64,000 nt of DNA from Urophycis tenuis (taxonomy: Eukaryota; Chordata; Actinopteri; Gadiformes; Phycidae): positions 6,890,492-6,954,491 of the forward strand of contig JAXIVH010000018.1 of the NCBI GenBank assembly GCA_036785325.1, in the 5' to 3' direction. Below the pieces are notes generated by a model. The model was given only the letters and a program-made list of their open reading frames with translations, was not told the origin of the DNA and did not search any database. This document shows, in pieces, positions 10,880-20,381 of this stretch (the first letter of the stretch is position 1; each line of letters begins with the position of its first letter). Both the position numbers and the translations under genes were made by a program.

Positions 10880-11505
10880 AATAGGATTCAAAGGTTTTAT
10901 TGTCATTTGCTCAACAGATACAGCGTACATGTTGGCAATGAAAATCTTAAGTCCCAGGCACCCCAAAACAACTCAATAAGTGTCTAAGAATAAGAGAAGA
11001 AGAGAAAAACTAGTGCAATAAAAATAAAAAATAAAATATATATATAACAGTATAATAATATAAACATTAAACATTGTAAGGTGCAGAAGTGTAAAAGTAA
11101 AAGTGTTATATTTACATGTGCAGTTTGAATGAATTAGCAGCAGTTATGGGGAGGTATGAACTGATATGAATTAAATAATGTAATCTAAATAAATATGAAA
11201 ATAAATATTTTCCTATAAACAGATGTAGTGACCTTCACAGAGCTCAGGAGTTCAACAGTCTTATAGCCTGTGGGATGAAACTGTCCCTGAGTCTGGTGGT
11301 CCTGGTCCGGATGCTGCGGTACCGTCTGCCAGACGGCAGCAGACAGAACAGTTTGTTGCTGGGGTGATGAGGGTCTTTTATAATCCTGTAGGCCTTCTTC
11401 CTACACCGCCGGGTGTAGAGGTCCTCCATGGATGGCAGCTCCGTCCTGGTGATGAGCTGAGCAGTTTTCACCACCCTCTGTAGAGGGATTATGTCCTCCA
11501 AAAAT
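10880..11505 (-). mobile_element. Jockey/L2-type LINE, 3' fragment
   Basis: On the minus strand, 11244-11505 encodes the C-terminal tail of a LINE reverse transcriptase: a run with TELPSMEDLYTRRCRKKA, then LLPSGRRYRSIR and a final RDSFIPQAIRLLNS. It is followed by an AT-rich 3' untranslated region that ends near 10880. The same tail architecture appears in the larger LINE at 56723-59615. The 5' part is absent. I cannot assign the clade more finely (L2, CR1 and Rex1 are all possible). Confidence 0.7.
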
Positions 11506-11616
11506 AGATTATGTCTTCCAAAATTGTGTAATCTGTGCGTCATTTAACGGCAAATTTAATAGCATGTTCAGCACTACATAACAGCATCCGTTGGCGCTTT
11601 TAGAAATCTGTAAATT

Positions 11617-11705
11617 ACCACTATTTGGATTTCTGCTGTTGCTTGAATTATGCTATTTAACAATACTACGGGTTGGGCAAAGTGCAAATGTTTATGCAAT
11701 ATTTT
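11617..11705 (+). repeat. Dispersed 90-bp repeat R90, copy 1
   Basis: Shares TTGGATTT-TGCTGTTGCTTGAATT-TGCTATTTAACAAT and GGGTTGGGCAAAGTGCAAAT with 13682-13770 and with 40502-40590 in copy B. The separation within A is about 2.06 kb. Such sharing could come from the 3' untranslated region of one LINE family. I see no coding content. Confidence 0.65.
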
Positions 11706-12220
11706 CTGTGACTTTATTGTCTTCATATTCGTCTTTTATTCATTAATGTTAATGTTAATGTTAATTAATAAATACTCTTGAGCCTTTAACGCCAAACCAT
11801 TTAATTCAAAGAAGTCAAAGATTGCTCTTCCGCCTCCTGGAGAATTTGTGAGGGAGGATGTGTACAGAACAAAGCGCTGGTGCCGTGTTCAGTACTTAAT
11901 TGAGCAGTTCTGGAGTCAATGGAAGAGTATCTCCTGAACATCTCCACACAACAGAAGTGGCATGTGGCTCGGCGAAACGTCAATGTGAACTACGTAGTCA
12001 TTGTAAAAGAGGACCTCCTCCCAAGAAATCAGTGGCAATTTGGGGCGAATAGTAGAAAGAACTGTGGACAATGACGGCCTGGTGCGAAGAGTGAAGTTGC
12101 AGGTTGGAGCAAGTAATGCATCAGGAAAGCTTGATCACACTAAAATGTCAATCATAGAGAGACCAGCTCAATAGTTAGTGCTTCTCCTTGAAAGTGAATT
12201 ATGAAGGATCACACAGACAC

Positions 12221-14263
12221 GGGCGCATCCTCTTCCTCCATTTCCGTGGTGGCTGTGGTTCGGCGTGGTCGAGCGTTTGTTTGGCGTGCCCGCATCGAGG
12301 TGCCAACTCTTCCCGGTGCAGCGTGGCTGGCTGCTGGGGTCTTGGTGGCTGGCGGCTCCACTGGATCTGTGCGCGCGGCGAAGCGGCCACTCCGGTATGT
12401 AGGGTCTGCTTCTGTTGTTTTGCTTTTTGTCCTGCTCTCAGCTCATTAGGCCTTTCATATCATAGATAAGCGCGCAGTTGAGCCGTGGTCTGTGAGGCTT
12501 TCCTCCGACGCTCCCAGACTCTGAAGTGGTATGTATATATTTCTTTGATTAGGTTTTGGTAATATTTTTTTTGTCTAATTTAACTTATGCCTTTCCTCAG
12601 AGGCACCAGATTGTGGGCTGTCTTGGCCACCCTCCTTGAAGGATTCTTCCTGCTGTCTTGGCTCACTACTTTCTGTTCGGCTCTGCCCGGTGGAACCATA
12701 AACTGAATACAACTGGGTGGAACACCCCGCATGCAGGCTATTAGGCAGCGCGTCAGTGAGGCTGAACCGCTGCCTGCGCATCGTTAGCCTTCCGGCACTT
12801 TAAAATAACCCTCGGACCCATTTTAAACTGTTGGTTTCTTTTTTTTGTTAAATTTCTTATTTAGTTAATTAGCTATTGTATTTTTTTTTCTTGTTTAATT
12901 GTATTCTTTTGTGTATTTTGCATTCTCCTGTGTTTAGTTTTTTGCTTTTCTTTTGCCTGTCCACACCAGTGTTCTTTTGCTGTGGCGTGTTTTAATAAGT
13001 TTCCCTTTGTGTTTAGGCGCTGAGGGCCCAAAGCGGCAGTACCCCTGGTGGCGGTGTTTTGTTCCACATCCCCTTTTGCTGTGTGTGTGTGTGTGTGTGT
13101 GTGTGTGGTATCACGGGTGGTTATTTTGAGGACCCCTCCCCTTTTTGGTTTGTCATTCTGCTGCTGACTGGTAAGCCCTCGCCCTAACTCCACCCCCTTC
13201 TTCTCCTGCCGCAGTAATAATTTTATATTACTTGGTGTGTGTCAAAATTAAGTTGCTTCTCCTTTGTTATTATTTTGTGAAATAAAACATATTTTCTTTC
13301 GTAGCTAACCGTCTCTGGCCCGTGGTATCATAAGAACCTGTATAGTGTGATTGACTGCTTCCACCTATATCCTGGGGCAAGAGTCCCCAGGTGGCGTTGT
13401 CGCCCGTACTCTCGCTTACGTCCTATTACACACACATAGCTCATTACATTAACAACTGCTTATTTGCACATTCTGCTCTGCTTATTTACACTTTCTTAGT
13501 CAACAATAACTGCTTAACATCTGCTTATTTGCACATTCTGCTCTGCTTATTTGCACATTTTCTAAGTCAACGTTGACTCTGCTTATTTGACTCTCACTTT
13601 TGACATGATCTTAGAATGTTTTAAATCACTCATGATTTATTTTGATATTCATCATGAAGTGATTGGTGGGAGTGTAAATAACTACTTTTTGGATTTTTGC
13701 TGTTGCTTGAATTGTGCTATTTAACAATAATATGGGTTGGGCAAAGTGCAAATATTTATGCAATATTTTTGATATTTTTTATTTGATATGACGTGTGTAC
13801 GTGTGGGTGCGCGATATGACCGGAAATGCCTTCACCTGTATGATATTTGTCCCAGCGGTAGCCCTGTAGTTTGTTTTTTTTACAAAGGAAATGAGTTTGA
13901 AAGTAGCTGGCGGGCCCTTGCATTATGATGGGATTTTACTCTGTGATCCTTGTAACTGGTATTGCACTTTGTTTGCACATTTGCACTTTATTCGTGGGAA
14001 CCTGTTAATGAAAGGAGAAATCACTATCTGAATTGGATTGTAATCTTGCATGCCTTGGGGAGTGCAGCGAGATATGATTGTGGTTTCTTTTACTTTGTTT
14101 ATGAAGATTTTGTATCAAGATTTTATAGCTATGTAATTTGTGTGATTCATATAAATCATACGTATGTATTTACCGGTAGTGTGTAAATTAGTACCGTGTG
14201 AACCGAGTGAAATGTTTGTATTTGTTTCAACACAGTTTTCACGCTGCATGGTGACGACGCAAG
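12221..14263. other. Unassigned block shared by both copies
   Basis: This 2.0-kb stretch is near-identical to 39031-41073. It holds a TG microsatellite (13080-13107), AATAAA at about 13282, and a short tandem-like run of CTGCTTATTTGCACATT motifs around 13450-13600. It also holds the second copy of the R90 repeat at 13682-13770. The ORFs are short and unsupported. It may be a composite of old LTR and LINE 3' ends, but I see no diagnostic domain. Confidence 0.5.
13682..13770 (+). repeat. Dispersed 90-bp repeat R90, copy 2
   Basis: Second copy of the repeat described at 11617, with several substitutions (for example AATTGTGC for AATTATGC and AATATGGG for CTACGGG). The copy-B counterpart at 40502-40590 is nearly identical to this one, as expected from the segmental duplication. 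Confidence 0.65.
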
Positions 14264-15153
14264 TGTAACCTGGACGTGTGTCCCTCTCTCTTACTCAGAT
14301 TCACACTCACTGTTCTTCTAGGTTGGGAAAGGAGATTGGCAGTAGCAGGCTCTGTAATAGAGTAAATGAGACCTCCAACCCACACACCACACAGGACCAG
14401 TTTATAAAACAGAAAATGATCTTTATGTAAAATAAACTCAAATATACCACAAAAATACTTTAAACAATCAAAATGGATGTAAAACGAAAAAAAGAATAAA
14501 GTATTTCAATGCCTCAAAAAATTAAGAAAAGAATAAAATAAAACTAAAGAAATAAGTGCACTTTGTGTTAGGGAAAAAATAAATAAATGTGAGCTCAACA
14601 AAAAACAACCTGAGTTCAGGCGGAGAAAAAATGCAAAAAATGGATAGAGCTTCTCAGGTGGATTCCTTCCTTTTTTTCCTACCGCCCTCCTGGTACGGCA
14701 AACATCGCTATGTCGATGTCCTGACACGCAGAAAGCAGCAATGGAGTCCTGGTCCACGCGAAGCAGCTCCTCGCATGGCACAGACAGAATCGTCCCTCAA
14801 AAAAAAAACAGTCAGAATAGTTCAAAAGTTGAGGAAATACTCCGACAGAGCCTCTCCTACGACGTCTTGGAAGCAATTACTCGCTCGCAGTTCAGCACCA
14901 ATCGCAACGTTCATCAATATTAAAAGGAAACTCCCAATCATGTGCCAACTGGAGAACAACGAGTTTCTCACTGCCTACTCTATTCACTCCGTCCTTTCCT
15001 CTCGGTGTGTCACACCCTCATACACACCGAGCTACAGGTGATGCGTTCAAGGCGGCATCGGGAATCTCCATACCGGCCAAAACCTGAATGGAAACTACGA
15101 TGCATTCAAGGAACCTGGTATTTCCTAGTGCTCTAAATCTAACCAGGGTTACA
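14264..15153 (-). repeat. Gypsy 3' LTR, copy A
   Basis: 890 bp. The plus strand runs from TGTAACCTGG to CCAGGGTTACA, so the minus-strand LTR has TG...CA ends with a 7-bp inverted tip TGTAACC. Compared with the three other LTR copies it lacks 45 bp around 14590 (between TAAATGTG and AGCTC). The 150-aa ORF across it is not a gene. Confidence 0.9.
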
Positions 15154-15167
15154 CTCTCCCCCTCTAG
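15154..15167 (-). promoter_or_regulatory. Gypsy polypurine tract
   Basis: Plus strand CTCTCCCCCTCTAG abuts the LTR, giving CTAGAGGGGGAGAG on the element strand. This is the expected primer for plus-strand synthesis, placed immediately 5' of the 3' LTR. It overlaps the last codons of the pol C-terminal ORF. Confidence 0.8.
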
Positions 15168-16027
15168 ACTGCATGAGTCCCTGCATGCATCCTTGGCCCT
15201 ACAGGTACAGATACGTGCGAAATAGCAGCTCCTAAAGCCTGAAAGAACAAACTGATGGCCAAGGTTAAAGGCTCCCCCAGCTCATCATAAGTGAGTTTCC
15301 GAGGCGGAGGTCTCTCCCTAACAGAACGCCTGACACTTGTGTTCTCAGACTCTAGACTCTCAGATACTACATTGTCAGTGTCTGTGACTACAGGGTCTGT
15401 GGTGATGGGATCTGTGACCTCTTGAACAGGTGAGATGTGTGTCATGTCAGGTTCAGGGATGTCAATAACAACATGGTCTGGGGCTCTACATTGAGAAGTA
15501 GGATGTGTGACTGTACTACCACCCTCAGAGCTGACAAGGGGAGTTTCTGGTTGAAACTGCGTGGAGCTTTGGGGCACAAAGGAAGGGGTATCAGGGTTTA
15601 ACACCCTGGAAGTTGGTTGAGACTCATCAGAACCTCCTTCCCTTTGCAGGAAAGGACCCCTTGTGATGATTTCTGGCACCCATGCAGTAGAATACAGCTC
15701 ATCCTCATCACTGTACGACTCGTCCTCTTGACAATCAGCATCCTCCTGTGTGTCTTTTGTCGTTTTGTTCCTCAATCTCCTCTTCTTTGATATGTCAATG
15801 GGAGAACTGTTCTCTCTGATCTCTGTTACAGGCAGGAAGCCGCACGGCAGAAGAAGATCTCTATGCAATGTGCGCTGTGGCCCCTCCCCTGCTTCAGGTT
15901 TAACTACATAGACGGGACTGTCCTTAATCCGTTTAACAACAACATGGATTTTCTGTTTCCACCTATCTGCTAATTTGTGTTTCCCCCTGATATTCACATT
16001 TCTCACTAAGACCCTATCCCCCTCCAA
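15164..16027 (-). pseudogene. Gypsy pol C-terminus (integrase GPY/F-like region and acidic tail)
   Basis: A 287-aa ORF beginning MEGDRVLVRNVN. The first 70 residues (KLADRWKQK, then VYVVKPE) match the GPY/F-type module that follows the integrase core in Gypsy pol. The rest is a low-complexity acidic/Ser-Thr tail ending in a basic RSVRERPPPRKL motif. It is the severed distal part of the ORF at 20370-23933: the BEL insertion lies between them, and the reading frames agree on the two sides of the 5-bp duplicated site. It cannot be made as part of pol in this configuration. Confidence 0.85.
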
Positions 16028-16062
16028 GAGTTCAGCTGCCTTGACCTTTTTGTCAAACCTAG

Positions 16063-16406
16063 TGTAAGAGCCAGTTTTCCCTCTGTTGTCTTTGTTTCAT
16101 GTCTTACCGTAACCGTCCACTGGGGGCACCTGTATTGTAATTGGGGTCACAGCAATATAAGGGGGAACCTTTGTTCAGGTGACAGGTGTTGCCTGACGGA
16201 GTGGAACACATACAGTTTTGACCGCTTCACTCGGCGTATGTATGAGAACTTTCTGTCGTGTTTAACACAATAAATTACGCAAAGCAAGAAGACGTCAAGA
16301 TTGTTTATTCATGCATACTCGTTTCCACCTGCTGAGCAAGCGCGTCTGATTGGTGTTTAGTCAAGCAACACTTCAGGAGCTTCAAGCGGTAGGCTTAGCT
16401 TCTATA
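16063..16406 (+). repeat. BEL 5' LTR, copy A
   Basis: 344 bp from TGTAAGAGCC to GCTTCTATA. An AATATAAGG (about 16155) and ACAATAAATT (about 16269) are candidate TATA and poly(A) signals. By eye it appears identical to the 5' LTR in copy B. Confidence 0.92.
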
Positions 16407-16825
16407 TCTCAAGTCAAAACTGTATCTCGCGCCATCGAGACGGATCAAGATTTTCCAAAGTGGATGTAGCTGTTCATCGTGCGATTGGAGGAAGACCTGA
16501 CTTGACTACGGAACCGGGGGCGAGGGCCCTCTTCAGCATCGCAACTTTGTATCACCACAGTGGAGGAAGACCTTTTCGCCGAAAGTCTGCTAGATCTACC
16601 GGTACATGCTTTGGAGTAAAGGCGCCCGACGAAAGGTATGTGTAGCGCTACCTACTGAATGAATGGCCATTCAGTTTATGTGCACACATTGTGGGGTAAA
16701 AATCCAATGCATTGGTGACAACCGGGCTTGGGGTTAACGCTGGTCGCGGATTATTCCACTTCGTTTGAACTCGTTGACTTCGTTGCGAACTTTGCGAACT
16801 TTTCGAAACCTTTTGGATTACCGTA

Positions 16826-17329
16826 ATGATGCTAGAGGATACCGCTGTGGACGGGCCCGTGGAGCCGTCTGACGAATTGAACATTGAAGATGTCGATGCG
16901 CAAAATGACAAACAAAAAAGAGTGGTCAAATTAACTCCCAAAGCGCTTGCTGAAAGACTCGAACGTTTACAAAATGACAGGCGAAATGTGTTGAATAATG
17001 CTTCAAGGCTAAGGGATGTGTTGCAATGTTTTATGGAAAAAAATGACAAAAAACAGGTTGAAAGTGTTTTTAATGATTTGTTGAAAAAATGTGACGAAGC
17101 TAAAGGTTTTCATGCATCTTTAATGAGTATGTTGCCAACTGAAGAAAAGGACAGACATGATGTGTGGTTTGAAGCCAAAATGATTGCTAATAATGATGTT
17201 ATTTCTAAAGTGCAATTCTGGGTGTCAAAGTGTGATGGAAATGTGACATGTGATGCTGCCACTGGTGTTGATGATGTTAACCCTGAAGATAGCATCTCCA
17301 ATGTACCCAGCACCAATGTACCCAGCTGA
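16826..17329 (+). pseudogene. BEL gag N-terminal part
   Basis: 167 aa starting MMLEDTAVDGPV. It is rich in coiled-coil-type charged residues (KALAERLERLQNDRRN at about 43-58), as expected at the start of BEL gag. It ends at a stop near 17329, but homologous-looking charged sequence continues in another frame from about 17335 (the KAEKAALV and LEEQEQQIRRK run) into the next ORF, so a single frameshift splits gag here. The same break is in copy B. Confidence 0.75.
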
Positions 17330-17334
17330 CCAGA

Positions 17335-18501
17335 CGGTCAGGGAAAAGTGGTTATAGTGGTAGACTTAGCACTGCATCCTCTACAACCAAGGTAAAGGCG
17401 GAGAAGGCAGCACTGGTCACTTGTTTAGCTGCTTTAAAGGACAAGCACGCCCTTGAAGAGCAAGAACAGCAGATAAGGAGGAAAAGGGAGCAACAGGAAT
17501 TGGAAACCATGATTGCTGAATCCACTGCTAAACTTGCAGTTCTCCAGTCCTCTGACAATTGCAGCTGTAAAGCATCCAATGCAATGAATTCATACTTGGA
17601 GAAAATTACCAGGAAAGCTTCACACCAGTCGAACCCAATGGCAGATGAATTCATGTATCCATCTCAAATGAAACACATGCGTAAGGAGCCTGTGCTTGCA
17701 GCGCCCCCAAAGGCAAAAGGTGCGCCACAGCAGAAGAGTGGAGCTCAGCCCACAGGTAGGCCAAAGCAACATGCCAACATCAATATGCAGACTCAGCACA
17801 CCCTGGGCAAAGGACTACAATCCACACAAGCCACCAACCTACCAGCACCGAACATTGTCTCAGTAATGCAAAGGCAAAATGAAATAACATCTGCACTGGT
17901 CAAACAACAACTACTAGCATCACTGCCACCAAGAGACATCCCCTTGTTCAATGGAGATCCTCTTCAGTACATTTCATTCATGCGTGCATTTGAGCAAGGA
18001 GTGGAGGAAAAGGCCAGCCAAAGTGACTGCTTGTACTACTTGGAACAGTTCACCAGGGGGCAGCCTAGGGAGCTTGTTCGGAGTTGTCTGCACATGATGC
18101 CTGACCAAGGATATGCAACAGCAAAGCACCTGCTAGAAGAACACTTTGGCAACAAGTACAAAGTCGCCACAGCATACATTGAAAGGGCTTTATCGTGGGC
18201 TCCAATACGAAATGAAGATGTCTCTGCACTCAAGGACTACTCTCTCTTCCTGAGAGGCTGCTGTAATGTCATGACAGAATTAGACTACATGCAGGAGTTG
18301 GAGATGCCAAGTAACATTCGAGCAATTGTCAGCAAGCTGCCATTTAAGCTCAGAGAGCGATGGAGGACCATTGCACATGACACATTGGAAGCAACAGGCA
18401 ACAGGGCCGTATTTGACGACCTGGTCAAAGTGATTAAAGGCAGGTTAGCATCTTGTCTGATCCGCTATATGGCAACATCAATGACCCACCACCTGCAGTG
18501 A
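17335..18501 (+). pseudogene. BEL gag main part (DUF1759-like)
   Basis: The first ATG used by a simple ORF scan is 17500, but the open frame extends upstream to about 17335. The segment from residue about 140 of the ATG-initiated ORF (PLFNGDPLQYISFMRAFE) to the LPFKLRERW run near 290 is the DUF1759/Pao gag capsid-like domain. The frame terminates in MTHHLQ at 18501. The natural continuation lies in the next frame from about 18455, so a second frameshift is present, again shared with copy B. Confidence 0.8.
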
Positions 18502-19661
18502 ATGGAGGAAGAGCTGCCAGTAGGCCAAAGCCCTATACAGAGCAAAGGACTAACGGAAAAAGTTTTGCCACAACCATTGCACCTGTCGAGTCCGAACAGG
18601 CCAGAGGCTCGATGAACACTTCATCACGGCGTAGCTATGCTGCAGCCCCAACTTGTGCATGTTGTGCCCAAAGCCACTCTCTCGACTGCTGTGAGCAGCT
18701 GAAGCGCATGAAGCACAGAGACAAAATAGACTTTATAAAGGAAACCAGATTGTGCTTTGGCTGCCTGTGTCCAGGGCACATGAGCCGAAATTGCGAGCAG
18801 CGCCTGACCTGCGAGACATGTGGTCAAGCACATCCCACTACTCTCCATGTTGACAGGAGTGATGCAACAAACAGCAAACTTACAGCACAGGTCCAGGCCA
18901 GTGCATCCACAGCACCTGCTGGGCCTACAGGGTCACGGCCATCGACAGAGATATGTGCACACACAGGGGCCGGAAGGGATCGCTGTCTGTTGTCCATCCT
19001 CCCAGTGCAAGTAAAATCTGCTAAAGGTGACAAAGTAATCCAGACATATGCGTTTTTAGACCCTGGCAGTTCAGCCACCTTTTGTTCAGAGCAGCTCATG
19101 CGAAAGCTTCACATCACTGGAAGGAGAACGCAGCTCCTACTGCGAAAAATGGGGCAAGAACGAGTGGTGCCGTCATACTCACTTGTTGGCTTGGAGGTGT
19201 CTGGCATTAATGACAACGTGTTCTATGAACTTCCAGAGACTCTGACACAGAAGAAAATGCCCATAAGCCCTGAGCACATCGTAACTACCAGAGACCTGGT
19301 GCAGTGGCCGTACCTGGCGAAAGACGATGTTCCCAAGATAAAGGCTGGTGTCGACTTGCTGATTGGCAGCAACGTGTCCAAGATACTGGAGCCTTGGGAA
19401 GTCATAAACAGCTGTGGGAGGGGCCCGTATGCACTGAAAACGGCGATCGGATGGGTCGTTTCTGGTCCAGTGCATGAGAATTGCAGTCAGAGTGCTGACC
19501 ACACATCGGCATCGGTCAATAGGATTTCTGTGCAAAGGCTGAAAGGAAAGCCATGTCTGCCACCAGGGCTATTCGAGAATCATGACTTGTACATCAAGAG
19601 GAGATGGAGACAAGTTCAATATATCTCGGATCTTTTCTGGAAGCGATGGATACGTGAATAA
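18453..19661 (+). pseudogene. BEL zinc-knuckle gag end and Pao retropepsin (DUF1758)
   Basis: 402 aa. Residues about 98-135 carry two cysteine/histidine knuckles (CFGCLCPGHMSRNC, then CETCGQAHPTTLH). A retropepsin-like DUF1758 domain follows from about 180, with the active-site region FLDPGSSATF near 201-210 (DPG where DSG/DTG is usual) and a conserved WVVSGP near 344-349. After the LYIKRRWRQVQ stretch the sequence enters the DUF5641 region, showing that RT, RH and IN were deleted. A TAA at about 19659, where copy B has a tyrosine codon, ends the ORF. Confidence 0.82.
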
Positions 19662-19895
19662 CTTCCAATGCTTCAGGAGAGGCAAAAATGGAACGATCGC
19701 AAGGAGAATCTCAAAGAAGGAGATATTGTCATCATTATGGATCCCACTGCTCCACGTGGCTCATGGCCACTTGCAAGAGTCCTGGAAAAATACCCTGACA
19801 AATGGGGACTTGTCCGCTCAGTCCGCCTCCAGACCAAGAACAACAAAATTGAAAGGCCTGTTGCCAAGCTCTGCCTGCTGTATAAAGCAAATTAG
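19600..19895 (+). pseudogene. BEL polyprotein C-terminus (DUF5641)
   Basis: Encodes the terminal module of BEL/Pao polyproteins: an FW-x-RW motif, ERQKWNDR, then GDIVIIMDP, RGSWPLARV, and a final RPVAKLCLLYKAN before the stop at 19895. It begins in the preceding ORF and is interrupted in copy A by the TAA at 19659-19661. The 3' LTR follows after 142 bp, past a purine-rich AGGGGCCGGGG tract at 20027-20037. Confidence 0.8.
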
Positions 19896-20037
19896 CAGTC
19901 TGACAGGGCAAGCGATTATGTGTCAACAGGGGTAATCTCATGATCTTTTATTCATTGTTTGTTTCTTTCACTGGCTCTTTTTGTTTGTTTATGAATTGTC
20001 ATGTTTGTATCCCAACAATTGCAATTAGGGGCCGGGG

Positions 20038-20381
20038 TGTAAGAGCCAGTTTTCCCTCTGTTGTCTTTGTTTCATGTCTTACCGTAACCGTCCACTGGGG
20101 GCACCTGTATTGTAATTGGGGTCACAGCAATATAAGGGGGAACCTTTGTTCAGGTGACAGGTGTTGCCTGACGGAGGGGAACACATACAGTTTTGACCGC
20201 TTCGCTCGGCTTATGTATGAGAACTTTCTGTCGTGTTTAACACAATAAATTACGCAAAGCAAGAAGACGTCAAGATTGTTTATTCATGCATACTCGTTTC
20301 CACCTGCTGAGCAAGCGCGTCTGATTGGTGTTTAATCAAGCAACACTTCAGGAGCTTCAAGCGGTAGGCTTAGCTTCTATA
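20038..20381 (+). repeat. BEL 3' LTR, copy A
   Basis: 344 bp. It differs from the 5' LTR at four positions: GAGG/GAGT near 20176, TCGC/TCAC near 20203, GGCTTATG/GGCGTATG near 20210, and TTAATC/TTAGTC near 20334. The GGCTTATG change is private to copy A; the other three are also in B. Confidence 0.92.

Larger units (their letters stand above)
9849..12220. other. Copy-A-only block (about 2.37 kb)
   Basis: Homology with B stops after AATTTGGT (9848) and resumes at GGGCGCATCC (12221). In B the interval is only about 50 bp (38979-39030). The block contains the LINE fragment at 10880-11505 and one copy of a dispersed 90-bp repeat, but no other gene I can support. The rest (9849-10870 and 11710-12220) has only small, overlapping ORFs. 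Confidence 0.8.
16063..20381 (+). mobile_element. BEL/Pao LTR retrotransposon nested in Gypsy pol (copy A), internally deleted
   Basis: A 4319-bp element with two 344-bp LTRs (16063-16406 and 20038-20381) and a 5-bp target duplication CCTAG (16058-16062 and 20382-20386). The interior has a gag with DUF1759-like region, zinc knuckles and a Pao-type retropepsin, then jumps directly to the DUF5641 module that ends BEL polyproteins. Reverse transcriptase, RNase H and most of integrase are missing. An autonomous BEL would be about 3 kb longer, so this copy needs enzymes in trans. The LTRs differ at four sites here and three in copy B. Confidence 0.93.

Noticed and set aside
12188..12469. Plus- and minus-strand ORFs at 12188-12469 and 39018-39278 as a conserved gene
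   Set aside because: Conservation is explained by the segmental duplication. Several frames are open at once because of GC-rich composition, and no domain or splice structure supports them.
14589..15041. 150-aa ORF repeated four times (also at 26277, 41402 and 53127)
   Set aside because: It lies wholly within the Gypsy LTRs, on the strand opposite to the element, and its recurrence is explained by LTR copies. No domain visible.
18453..19661. DPG in place of DSG/DTG in the BEL protease as an inactivating mutation
   Set aside because: Both copies have it and the surrounding domain is well preserved. It may be normal for this fish BEL lineage, and I cannot tell without relatives.
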